Shown here: positions 21,011 through 28,726 of the stretch, in pieces
Position numbering within the stretch: the first letter of the stretch is position 1
Layout of the letters: each line of letters starts with the position of its first letter
NCBI GenBank assembly: GCA_045636065.1
Contig: JAZTWW010000017.1
Coordinates: forward strand, 1 to 39,282
Direction: 5' to 3'
DNA from: RGIG5050 sp045636065
Lineage (GTDB): Bacteria > Verrucomicrobiota > Kiritimatiellia > RFP12 > UBA1067
DNA length: 39,282 nucleotides
Notes under the pieces: generated by a model
What the model was told of the DNA's origin: nothing
Seen by the model: only the letters and a program-made list of their open reading frames with translations
Databases searched by the model: none
Translations under genes and position numbers: made by a program

Positions 21011-21113
21011 GGCTTTAGTTCCTTTAAAATGCCCTCTCACATGACCCCCCCACGGCGGCGAGGGCGGTCTGCCGCAGGGATTAAAACGGGGAACGCTAAG
21101 GTTTTCGTTGCGT

Positions 21114-21142
21114 ATTATATCAAATCCCTTCTGATGTTGCAA
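21114..21142 (-). promoter_or_regulatory. Sigma70 promoter of the small membrane protein
   Basis: TTGCAA (21142-21137), 17-nt spacer and TATAAT (21119-21114) on the minus strand. Start near 21107 leaves a leader of about 97 nt whose middle part is very GC-rich and may be structured. Confidence 0.75.
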
Positions 21143-21207
21143 ATCTAATTCGATGCATCCAACGCGTCAGAAATGGCAAAAACTAACGGTGGTCGACCGC
21201 TGCCAGA

Positions 21208-21222
21208 TTACATGACTTGTAA
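21208..21222. promoter_or_regulatory. Putative activator site upstream of carB
   Basis: TTACATGACTTGTAA is a perfect TTACA-N5-TGTAA dyad centred at 21215, 66 bp upstream of the predicted carB start (21281), identical in arms and position to the pyrG site. Confidence 0.7.
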
Positions 21223-21254
21223 AAGATTGGGCGATAAGGGGCGGTTTTGCGCGT

Positions 21255-21269
21255 TGGCACAGGGTGTGC
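21255..21269 (+). promoter_or_regulatory. Sigma54 (-24/-12) promoter of carB
   Basis: TTGGCACAGGGTGTGCTAAT with GG at 21256-21257 and GC at 21268-21269, 10 nt apart. Predicted start about 21281, three nt before the ATG, the same geometry as gltD. Confidence 0.85.
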
Positions 21270-21283
21270 TAATATATTTTTAT

Positions 21284-24200
21284 ATGAAGCGCACTGATTT
21301 GAAAAGGATTCTTGTTATAGGATCGGGGCCGATAGTTATCGGCCAGGGATGCGAGTTCGACTATTCCGGCTGCCAGGCGGTGAAGGCGCTGCGGCGCGAG
21401 GGATACGAGATAGTGCTCGTCAACTCCAATCCAGCGACGGTGATGACCGACCCCGAAATGGCGGAGGCGACGTATATCGAGCCTCTGAGCGTAGATTCCG
21501 TTGCGGCAATCATCCGCAAAGAGCGCCCGGACGCCCTCTTGCCGACACTTGGCGGGCAGACGGCGCTCAATATCGCGACGGGGCTTGCAAAGCGCGGCGT
21601 TCTCGCGGAGTGCGGCGTCGAGATGATCGGTGCGCGGGCGGAGGCGATTGCGCGGGCCGAGGACCGCAACCTCTTCAAGGCTGCGATGGCGGAGCTGGGG
21701 CTCGACATGCCCAAGTCGGGAAGCGCCCATTCGTTTGAGGAGGCGGAGCGGATTGCGGCGGAGATCGGGTCTTGGCCGCTTATCATCCGCCCCGGCTTCA
21801 CGCTCGGCGGCACGGGTGGCGGCATTGCGCACGATGCGGCCGAGTTCCGCGAGATCGTCGGGCGTGGCCTTGAGGCGTCGCTCAACCATGAGGTGCTGAT
21901 CGAGGAGTCGCTGATCGGCTGGAAAGAGTTCGAGATGGAGGTGATGCGCGACAGGGCGGGAAACGCCGTCATAGTCTGCTCCATCGAGAACATGGACCCG
22001 ATGGGCGTACATACGGGCGACTCCATCACCGTCGCGCCTATACAGACTCTGACGGACCGCGAATACCAGACGATGCGAGACGACTCGATCCGCGTTCTTG
22101 AAAAGATCGGGATCGAGACTGGCGGATCGAACGTGCAGTGGGCGGTCAATCCCGAGACGGGGCGGCGCATCATCATCGAGATGAACCCGCGCGTAAGCCG
22201 GTCGTCGGCGCTCGCGTCGAAGGCTACGGGCTTCCCGATCGCGAAGATCGCCGCCCTTCTCGCCGTCGGCTACACGCTGGATGAACTCAAGAACGACATC
22301 ACGCAGGTTACGCCAACGTGCTTCGAGCCGACATTGGATTATGTGGTCGTAAAGATTCCGCGCTTCGCCTTCGAGAAGTTCCCTGGAGTGGACAGAAGGC
22401 TCGGCACGCAGATGAAGTCCGTCGGCGAAGTGATGGCGATCGGCCGCACCTTCCGCGAGGCCTACCTCAAGGCCGTAAGGTCGCTTGAAGCGCCCCTTGC
22501 CGGACACGACGCGGCGACATTCGACCCATGGTTCAAGGCGCAGCTCGACGAGATCGAGGCGTTCAGGGGATTTCTGGCCACAAAGAACACAAAGATCACA
22601 AAGGATGTGCTTTGCCAGGCAAAGGTGTTTGGCTTCAGCGACAAGGAGATTGCCGCGGCGATTGGCTGTGACGAGGCGGAGATAAGAGCGCGGCGCATTG
22701 CGTTCGGCATCAGGCCTCAGTTCGGCGAGGTAGACACGTGCGCCGGAGAGTTCGAGGCCAAAACGCCGTATTACTACAGCTATTATGAATACTCGCGCAG
22801 AGGCGCAGAGACGCAGGGCATAAAAAACAGCCTCAGCGTCTCAGCGTCCCGGCGCGAGCCTTCCATTCAAAAGAAAAAGATCATGGTCCTGGGCGGAGGG
22901 CCGAACAGGATCGGGCAGGGGATCGAGTTCGACTGGTGCTGCTGCCATGCGGCGTTTGCCCTCCGGAAGATGGGGCACGAGGTCGTGATGGTGAACTCCA
23001 ACCCGGAAACCGTCTCGACGGACTACGACACCTCGGACAAGCTCTACTTCGAGCCGCTTACGTTCGAGGACGTGATGGAGATCTACGAGCGCGAGCGGTG
23101 CGACGGCGCAATCGTCCAGTTCGGGGGACAGACTCCGCTAAACCTTGCAGAGCGCCTCGCTGCGGCGGGTGTGAACATTCTCGGAACATCGCCGCGCGAC
23201 ATCGCGCTCGCCGAAGACCGCGACTTCTTCCGCGCGCTAGTCTCTGAAGTAGGCGTCAGACAGCCTCCAAGCGGAATCGCCCATACGGTCGAGGATGCGC
23301 TTAAGATCGCAGAGGGAATCGGCTACCCGGTGCTTGTCCGTCCATCGTTCGTTCTCGGCGGGCGCGGCATGGCGATAGTCTACCACGAAGACCGCCTGCG
23401 CGAGTATGTCGAGGCGGCGGTGAAGATTTCTGAAGGCCGCCCCATCCTTATCGACAAGTTCCTCACCCACGCCATCGAGCTGGACGTGGACTGCGTTTCA
23501 GACGGCGAGACGACGGTCGTCGGCGCGATATTGGAGCACATCGAGGCGGCGGGATGCCACTCCGGCGACGCTGCGGCCGTGACACCCCCTATCTCGCTTT
23601 CAAAGGAGACGATCTCCGAAGTGGAGTCCATCGCCCGCAAGTTCGCCAAGCGTCTGCACGTCGTTGGGCTCATGAACATCCAGCTCGCGGTGAAGGATGG
23701 CGAGATATGGATGATCGAGGTCAATCCCCGCGCATCGCGCACCGTGCCTTTCGTCTCGAAGGCGGTCGGCTGGTCGCTCGCCGGAGAGGCGACCAGAGTG
23801 ATGGCAGGCGGGAGATTGAATGGAACTGGCAACATTGAAACTGGCGACATTAAACCTGGCTTCTACTGCGTCAAGGAGGCGGTGTTTCCGTTCGCGAAGT
23901 TCCCGGGCGCTGATATTACGCTAACCCCGGAGATGAAATCCACGGGCGAGGTGATGGCGTTCGGGCACGATGCGGCGACGGCCTACTACAAGAGCCAGAT
24001 TGCGGCAGGAAGCCCCCTTCCCCGCCCGGGCCATGGAGGGATCGTCCTTTCGGTGCGCGACGAGGACAAGGCCGAGGTGGTGCGCCTCGCCGGGAAGCTC
24101 TACTCGCTCGGCTACGAGATCTGGGCGACTCGCGGAACCTCGACATCGCTCTGGAAAGCCGGGATCGAATCGAATGCGCTCTACCGCATCCCTCTCGGCT

Positions 24201-24436
24201 CGCCCAACACCCTTGACCTCATACGCCTCGGCAAGGTCAAGTGGATCGTCAACACGCGCGAGGACGGGGAAAGCGCGGCCCATGACAGCCTCAAGATCCG
24301 CTCGGCCGCGGTGCTCGCGGGCGTCCCCGTGACAACCACTCTCGCCGGCTTTGCGGAAGCCACGCTCGGCATCGTCGCAATGTCCAGATTGGGGGAGACA
24401 CAGCCATTTTCATTGCAGGAGTGGCACAATATTTGA
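21284..24436 (+). CDS. carB: Carbamoyl-phosphate synthase, large subunit
   Basis: 1050 residues, close to the usual 1070. Two homologous ATP-grasp halves, each beginning with a nucleotide-fold signature (VIGSGPIVIGQGCEFDYSG near residue 10; VLGGGPNRIGQGIEFDWCC near 535), flank an oligomerisation region; the C-terminus is an MGS-like allosteric domain. The start at 21284 matches the family N-terminus; no ribosome-binding site. Three repeat-derived stretches are in frame: LATKNTKITKD (about 431-441), a palindromic element (about 503-525) exactly at the junction of the halves, and NGTGNIETGDIKPG (about 846-859) in a loop before the YCVKEAVFPF strand. carB is separate from carA but shares its sigma54-type control. 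Confidence 0.96.
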   Translation: MKRTDLKRILVIGSGPIVIGQGCEFDYSGCQAVKALRREGYEIVLVNSNPATVMTDPEMAEATYIEPLSVDSVAAIIRKERPDALLPTLGGQTALNIATGLAKRGVLAECGVEMIGARAEAIARAEDRNLFKAAMAELGLDMPKSGSAHSFEEAERIAAEIGSWPLIIRPGFTLGGTGGGIAHDAAEFREIVGRGLEASLNHEVLIEESLIGWKEFEMEVMRDRAGNAVIVCSIENMDPMGVHTGDSITVAPIQTLTDREYQTMRDDSIRVLEKIGIETGGSNVQWAVNPETGRRIIIEMNPRVSRSSALASKATGFPIAKIAALLAVGYTLDELKNDITQVTPTCFEPTLDYVVVKIPRFAFEKFPGVDRRLGTQMKSVGEVMAIGRTFREAYLKAVRSLEAPLAGHDAATFDPWFKAQLDEIEAFRGFLATKNTKITKDVLCQAKVFGFSDKEIAAAIGCDEAEIRARRIAFGIRPQFGEVDTCAGEFEAKTPYYYSYYEYSRRGAETQGIKNSLSVSASRREPSIQKKKIMVLGGGPNRIGQGIEFDWCCCHAAFALRKMGHEVVMVNSNPETVSTDYDTSDKLYFEPLTFEDVMEIYERERCDGAIVQFGGQTPLNLAERLAAAGVNILGTSPRDIALAEDRDFFRALVSEVGVRQPPSGIAHTVEDALKIAEGIGYPVLVRPSFVLGGRGMAIVYHEDRLREYVEAAVKISEGRPILIDKFLTHAIELDVDCVSDGETTVVGAILEHIEAAGCHSGDAAAVTPPISLSKETISEVESIARKFAKRLHVVGLMNIQLAVKDGEIWMIEVNPRASRTVPFVSKAVGWSLAGEATRVMAGGRLNGTGNIETGDIKPGFYCVKEAVFPFAKFPGADITLTPEMKSTGEVMAFGHDAATAYYKSQIAAGSPLPRPGHGGIVLSVRDEDKAEVVRLAGKLYSLGYEIWATRGTSTSLWKAGIESNALYRIPLGSPNTLDLIRLGKVKWIVNTREDGESAAHDSLKIRSAAVLAGVPVTTTLAGFAEATLGIVAMSRLGETQPFSLQEWHNI
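22578..22605 (+). repeat. CACAAAG period-9 repeat inside carB
   Basis: GCCACAAAGAACACAAAGAT continues into a third CACAAAG; CACAAAG recurs every 9 bp. It encodes ATKNTKITKD in the oligomerisation region. Confidence 0.8.
22792..22858 (+). repeat. Palindromic CGCAGAG-type element inside carB
   Basis: The left arm CTCGCGCAGAGGCGCAGAGA and the right arm (reverse complement CTCGCGCCGGGACGCTGAGA) match along about 28 bp around the A-rich centre ATAAAAAACA. In frame it encodes SRRGAETQGIKNSLSVSASR in the interdomain linker of CarB. Confidence 0.85.
23819..23860 (+). repeat. TGGCAAC-type repeat inside carB
   Basis: AATGGAACTGGCAACATTGA, then ACTGGCGACATTAAACCTGG: two to three degenerate units of about 15 bp, in frame, replacing a loop of the second ATP-grasp half. 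Confidence 0.7.
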
Positions 24437-24442
24437 TATAAT
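24413..24442 (+). promoter_or_regulatory. Promoter of the NifA-like activator gene inside carB end
   Basis: TTGCAG (24413-24418), 18-nt spacer and TATAAT (24437-24442) give a sigma70 promoter with a start near the ATG at 24451. An overlapping TGGCAC at 24422-24427 has the -24 form, but the -12 dinucleotide is GA instead of GC, so sigma54 use is doubtful. Confidence 0.55.
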
Positions 24443-24450
24443 ATCCGCCC

Positions 24451-25968
24451 ATGCGAAACAAGATTTCAAAGGAGATAGCCGTTCTCAGGGCGATATCGTC
24501 GGTGATTGTGCGCGAGCGGAACGTACGGACGCTCCTGAATGACGTCATCGGCGTTCTTGAGCGGGAAATGGGGATGCTCCGCGGCACCATCGCGCTTCTC
24601 GAGGGCGACGTTCTGAAAATCGAGGCGTCCGCGCGGAAGCTGAACGCGGAGGAGCGCGCCCTCGGGCGCTACAGGATCGGCGAGGGGATAACCGGAACCG
24701 TCGCGCGCACCGGCAGGGCGGAGATCGTGCCGGACGTCCGCAAGGACAGGCGCTTTCTCAACAAGACGCGCTCCCGCCGCAAGGATGAGCCCCTTTCCTT
24801 CATATGCGTCCCGCTGGTCCATCTCGGACAGGTCATAGGCACGCTTTCCGTCGACCGCAAGATCGACGACCCGGCCAGCTCCTCTCTCGATTCCGACCTC
24901 GCGCTTCTTGAGGTCGTAGCCAACATAACCGCCGAGGCCGCAGCCGTCTGCCGCGAGGAATGCGCCGAGCGCGAGTCGCTGCTGAACGAGAACCGCAAGT
25001 TGAGGGGCATGCTCGACGACAATCCCGGCAGGCTTATCGGGCAATGCCGCGAAATGAGGGCCGTCTACGAGCAGATAAGGCAGGTCGCGCCAAGCGAGGC
25101 GACCGTTCTCATCCGGGGCGCCAGCGGAACGGGCAAGGAGCTCGTTGCGCGCGCCATACAGGGGCTTTCCCTGCGCAAGGGGAAGCCGTTCGTGGTTCTC
25201 AACTGTGCGGCGCTTCCCGAGGCGCTCGTCGAGTCGGAGCTTTTCGGGCACGAGAAAGGCGCCTTCACAGATGCACGGGAGCGCCGCATAGGGCGCGTCG
25301 AGGCGGCGGACGGCGGCACGCTCTTCCTGGACGAGATCGGCGATCTGCCGGTCACGACGCAGGTCAAGCTCCTGAGGCTTCTCCAGGAGCGGACATTCTC
25401 GCGCATCGGCTCGAACGAGGAGCTGCATTCGGACGTCCGCTTCATCGCGGCGACAAGCCGCAACCTTGAAGACCTGATGGCCAAGAAGCTCTTCCGCGAG
25501 GATCTGTACTACAGGCTTTCCGTGTTTCCGATACATCTGCCAGACCTGGCGAGGCGGCAGGACGACATAATCCTCCTCGCGCAGCACTTCCTTTCGACGC
25601 TCTCGGCGAAATACGGCAAGTCGATCACCCGCTTTTCGCCGCCGGTGGTCAGCATCCTCCAGTCGTACAAATGGCCGGGGAACGTACGCGAGCTCGAGAA
25701 CTGCATCGAGCGGGCGGTCCTTACCGCGACAGACGACTGCATACGAAGCTACAATCTTCCGCCGGCGATGCAATCCACGGGCTTTGCGGACGATCCATTG
25801 ACCACGGAGAGCGTGCAGACGCTCGATGAACGCCTCTTCGCCGTGGAGCGCAACATACTGGAAAGCGCGCTCGCGAGGCATGGCGGCAACCAGGCCGCCG
25901 CCGGGCGCGAACTGGGGCTTTCCCCGCGCATGATGTGCTATCGCCTCTCCAAGACAGGCCTGCGCTGA
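24451..25968 (+). CDS. NifA-like sigma54-dependent transcriptional activator
   Basis: 505 residues in NifA order: N-terminal GAF-type sensor (about 20-165), AAA+ domain with Walker A GASGTGKE (223-230), sigma54-contact loop GAFTDA (270-275) and Walker B GGTLFLDEI (288-296), and a C-terminal Fis-type helix-turn-helix (GNQAAAGRELGLSPRMMCYRL) very like NifA. The contact loop has Asp where most family members have Gly (GAFTGA). No receiver domain is present, so it senses through the GAF domain rather than by phosphorylation. It starts 14 nt after carB and the window has at least four sigma54 promoters on glutamine genes, making it the candidate regulator of that regulon. No nif genes are nearby. 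Confidence 0.92.
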   Translation: MRNKISKEIAVLRAISSVIVRERNVRTLLNDVIGVLEREMGMLRGTIALLEGDVLKIEASARKLNAEERALGRYRIGEGITGTVARTGRAEIVPDVRKDRRFLNKTRSRRKDEPLSFICVPLVHLGQVIGTLSVDRKIDDPASSSLDSDLALLEVVANITAEAAAVCREECAERESLLNENRKLRGMLDDNPGRLIGQCREMRAVYEQIRQVAPSEATVLIRGASGTGKELVARAIQGLSLRKGKPFVVLNCAALPEALVESELFGHEKGAFTDARERRIGRVEAADGGTLFLDEIGDLPVTTQVKLLRLLQERTFSRIGSNEELHSDVRFIAATSRNLEDLMAKKLFREDLYYRLSVFPIHLPDLARRQDDIILLAQHFLSTLSAKYGKSITRFSPPVVSILQSYKWPGNVRELENCIERAVLTATDDCIRSYNLPPAMQSTGFADDPLTTESVQTLDERLFAVERNILESALARHGGNQAAAGRELGLSPRMMCYRLSKTGLR

Positions 25969-25991
25969 CTTGCCCGGCAGAAGACCCCGTC

Positions 25992-27980
25992 TTACAGCGG
26001 CGCCTTGCCGGTAAGCTCCTCAAGCTCCATCGCGGCCTTCTCCCAGTCCTGGGTGTAGCGCTCGATCTCGAACTGGAGCGTACGCACCTTGCGGTTCGCC
26101 TCGGCGAAATCCATCCCGGGCTTTGGGTTGAACAGGGCTTCGCTCGCCTCGTCAAGCGCCGCCTGGAGGCTTTCGATCTTCGTTTCGCACTTCTTTACGG
26201 TCGCCTTGAGCTCGCGCACCCTCGGTGCGATCTTCTCGCGCTCGGCTGCGCGCTGCTGCCTAAGCTCTTTGCTCGTTGGACGCTTAGCTCCGCCGTCCAC
26301 ACCGGTGCCGTCATCGCCCTTGGACTTGGCTTGGCGCGCCACGGCCCCTTCCCGCTCCATCTCGGCCTTCTTCTCGGCGTAGTAGTCGTATCCGCCAGGG
26401 AAGCACTGGACGCCTTCGCGCGTTATCTCTATGACGCGCGTGGCGACTGCCCGCACGAAATCGATGTCATGGCTCACGAGAAGGAGCGTTCCCTTGTACG
26501 CGCCGAGCGCGTCCTGGAGGAGCTTGCGCCCGTCAAGGTCGAGGTGGGTCGTCGGCTCGTCGAGAAGAAGGAAATTGGGGCTTGAAAGGAACAGTCTAAG
26601 GAACGCAAGTCTTATCTTCTCGCCACCCGAGAGGACGCCCGCCGCCTTCTGGACGTCGTTCTCGTCGAATCCGAAGGCTCCAAGCTGGTTGCGGAACTCC
26701 TTCTCGCGCGAAAGCCCGCCCTGCCAGGCGTTCTTCGCGACTCGGTATACCGAGAGGTCCGTAGGGATCGTCTCGGCGAACTCCTGGGAGAGGTACCCGG
26801 GAACGACGTTGTGGCCGAGGATGGCTTTGCCCTCCGTCGGCGTGCGCGTCCCCGCGATTATGCGCATCAAGGTCGTCTTTCCGAGGCCGTTGTAGCCGAT
26901 CAGGGCCACTTTGTCGCCCTTCACTATCTGGAAGCCGACGCCCTCGAAGACCTTCTTCACCCCGTCGTAGCTGAAACCGAGATCCTCGCATCTGAAGACC
27001 TCCATCCCGCACGGCGGCGGCTCCGCGAGCCTCAATCGCCCTCTCCTCGAGTAACGCTTCGGAAGGACTATCCTAACCTCGTCGATCTTGTCGATCAGCT
27101 TCTGGCGGCTCTGAGCCTGCGCCGCCTTCGTAGCCTGCGCGCGGAAGCGGTCCACGAACTTCTGCAGGTGCTCGCGCTGCCTGTCCTGGTTCTCCTTCGC
27201 CGCTACGAGATGCTGGTATCTCACCTCGCGCTCGTTAAGGTACCAGTCAAGCCCACCCTCGTACCGCGTGGCGGTGCAAGCGTCGACCTCGACTATTATG
27301 CTCGTAAGCGTCCTGAGAAGATACCTGTCGTGGGATATAAGCATCAGCGTTCCGCGATAGCTCTTCAGGTAGCGCTGGAGCCAGTCTACCGCCGGAAGGT
27401 CGAGATAGTTGCTTGGCTCGTCGAGAAGGAGAAGGTCCGGCTCGCTCGCAAGGACGCGGGAAAGCTCGGCTCTCATCCGCCAGCCGCCCGAGAAGCTTGC
27501 GAACGGCTTCGAAAACTCCTCTACGGAGAACCCCAGCCCTCCAAGGGCCACCTTGACGCGCGTTTCGATGTCGTATCCGCCGAGATGCTCGAACCTCGTC
27601 TGGACTTCGCCGAGCCTGTCTAGAAGCCCCGCCAGACGAGACTGGTCTGTGCAGCTGTCGCACTCCTCTTCAAGGCGGTGCATCTCGTCCTCGATTTCAC
27701 TGAGGCCGGGGACGCCCCTTACCGCATACTCGAGAAGCGTCTCGCCGGGGCTGTCCGGCTCAGGGTGCTGGCGCGTCGAGCCGATCCTCGGGGATTCCTC
27801 TATTATTAGCTGGCCCTTGTCGGGCGTCAGCTCGCCGAGGATTATCTTGAAAAGCGTCGACTTGCCGCTTCCGTTCGGCCCCACGACACCGACGCGCTCA
27901 GACCTGTTGACGCGGAACGAAACGTCCGCCAGCACGTCCTGCTGCGCGTAATGGACCGAAACTCCCTGGAAATCAAGCAT
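25992..27980 (-). CDS. ABC-F family ATP-binding protein
   Basis: 662 residues without membrane helices, with two ABC modules. The first has Walker A GPNGSGKST (34-42), signature FSGGWRMR and Walker B LLLLDEPSNYLDL. The second has GYNGLGKTT, LSGGEKIR and LLLDEPTTHLDL. Between them is the charged P-site-tRNA-interacting linker, and after them a Lys/Glu-rich C-terminal coiled coil. ABC-F proteins act on ribosomes (translation factors or antibiotic protection); domain layout is closest to the Uup/YheS-like housekeeping group. Which subfamily cannot be settled here. It lies 27 nt after mtnN, with a GGGGAG ribosome-binding site, and is convergent with the NifA-like gene 23 nt away. Confidence 0.93.
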   Translation of the reverse strand: MLDFQGVSVHYAQQDVLADVSFRVNRSERVGVVGPNGSGKSTLFKIILGELTPDKGQLIIEESPRIGSTRQHPEPDSPGETLLEYAVRGVPGLSEIEDEMHRLEEECDSCTDQSRLAGLLDRLGEVQTRFEHLGGYDIETRVKVALGGLGFSVEEFSKPFASFSGGWRMRAELSRVLASEPDLLLLDEPSNYLDLPAVDWLQRYLKSYRGTLMLISHDRYLLRTLTSIIVEVDACTATRYEGGLDWYLNEREVRYQHLVAAKENQDRQREHLQKFVDRFRAQATKAAQAQSRQKLIDKIDEVRIVLPKRYSRRGRLRLAEPPPCGMEVFRCEDLGFSYDGVKKVFEGVGFQIVKGDKVALIGYNGLGKTTLMRIIAGTRTPTEGKAILGHNVVPGYLSQEFAETIPTDLSVYRVAKNAWQGGLSREKEFRNQLGAFGFDENDVQKAAGVLSGGEKIRLAFLRLFLSSPNFLLLDEPTTHLDLDGRKLLQDALGAYKGTLLLVSHDIDFVRAVATRVIEITREGVQCFPGGYDYYAEKKAEMEREGAVARQAKSKGDDGTGVDGGAKRPTSKELRQQRAAEREKIAPRVRELKATVKKCETKIESLQAALDEASEALFNPKPGMDFAEANRKVRTLQFEIERYTQDWEKAAMELEELTGKAPL

Positions 27981-28007
27981 CTGCCGCCGCTCCCCGATCC
28001 GGATGTG

Positions 28008-28700
28008 TCAAAGCGATTCGAGATACGTCTTGACGACCGTAAACGAAACGCCTGCAAGCTCCTTCCAGAAGCTCTCGAACTGCGCGAGCTGCCCGTCCGC
28101 TCCGGGGGTGTCCGATATGACCCTGAAGGAGATGAACGGAACCTTTGCGAGGTACGCCGCATGCGCGAGCGCGGCGCTTTCCATCTCGCACGCGAGCGCA
28201 TTGGGGAAGTTGGCCCTTATAGGGGCTATGCGGGACTCGCCTGCTATGAACTGGTCGCCCGTCACCATAAGCCCGGTGTGGAGGTTGACGTCGAGCCGGC
28301 CCTTCATGGCCTCCGCCGCCGCCAGAAGCCTCTCGTCAGCCTTGAATACGGGCGGAAGCCCCTGCACCTGCCCGATGGCGTTGCCGAAGCCGCAATCCAC
28401 GTCGTGATAGGCGTATTCGCTGCCCACCACCACGTCCTTTACGGCGACCTCGCGGCCAAGCCCGCCTGCACAGCCAGAGGATATGAGAACATCCGGCTCG
28501 AACGACCTGAACATCTCGCTTGCGCCAAGCGCCGCGTTCACCTTGCCTATGCCGGTGACAGCAAGCGCCACCTTGTTCCCGCCCAAACGACCATGCGTCC
28601 AGCGGCGGAACGACGCCGTCGCCATCTCGCGCTTCTCGTCCATCAGCGCGACGAGCTGTTCATGCTCTATGTCCATAGCGGACAGTATTCCGATCTTCAT
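28008..28700 (-). CDS. mtnN: 5'-Methylthioadenosine/S-adenosylhomocysteine nucleosidase
   Basis: 230 residues, normal for the family. It removes adenine from methylthioadenosine and S-adenosylhomocysteine in the SAM cycle. MKIGILSAMDIEHEQL is the standard N-terminus; GCAGGLG, the catalytic-site CEMESAALAH and ISDTPGADG (Asp general acid) are present. Strong ribosome-binding site AAGGAGGA. Sits between rnhB and the ABC-F gene in one unit. Confidence 0.94.
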   Translation of the reverse strand: MKIGILSAMDIEHEQLVALMDEKREMATASFRRWTHGRLGGNKVALAVTGIGKVNAALGASEMFRSFEPDVLISSGCAGGLGREVAVKDVVVGSEYAYHDVDCGFGNAIGQVQGLPPVFKADERLLAAAEAMKGRLDVNLHTGLMVTGDQFIAGESRIAPIRANFPNALACEMESAALAHAAYLAKVPFISFRVISDTPGADGQLAQFESFWKELAGVSFTVVKTYLESL

Positions 28701-28726
28701 TTAATTCCTCCTTGTACGGAAATCAT

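Noticed and set aside
24422..24436. TGGCAC before the NifA-like gene as a sigma54 promoter for autoregulation
   Set aside because: The -12 dinucleotide is GA, not GC, no TTACA-N5-TGTAA dyad is found at -66, and the bases encode the CarB C-terminus; a sigma70 promoter overlaps. Geometry is still worth remembering.
24451..25968. Nitrogen-fixation regulator proper (nifA)
   Set aside because: No nif genes in the window and the visible targets are glutamine metabolism genes; called NifA-like only.
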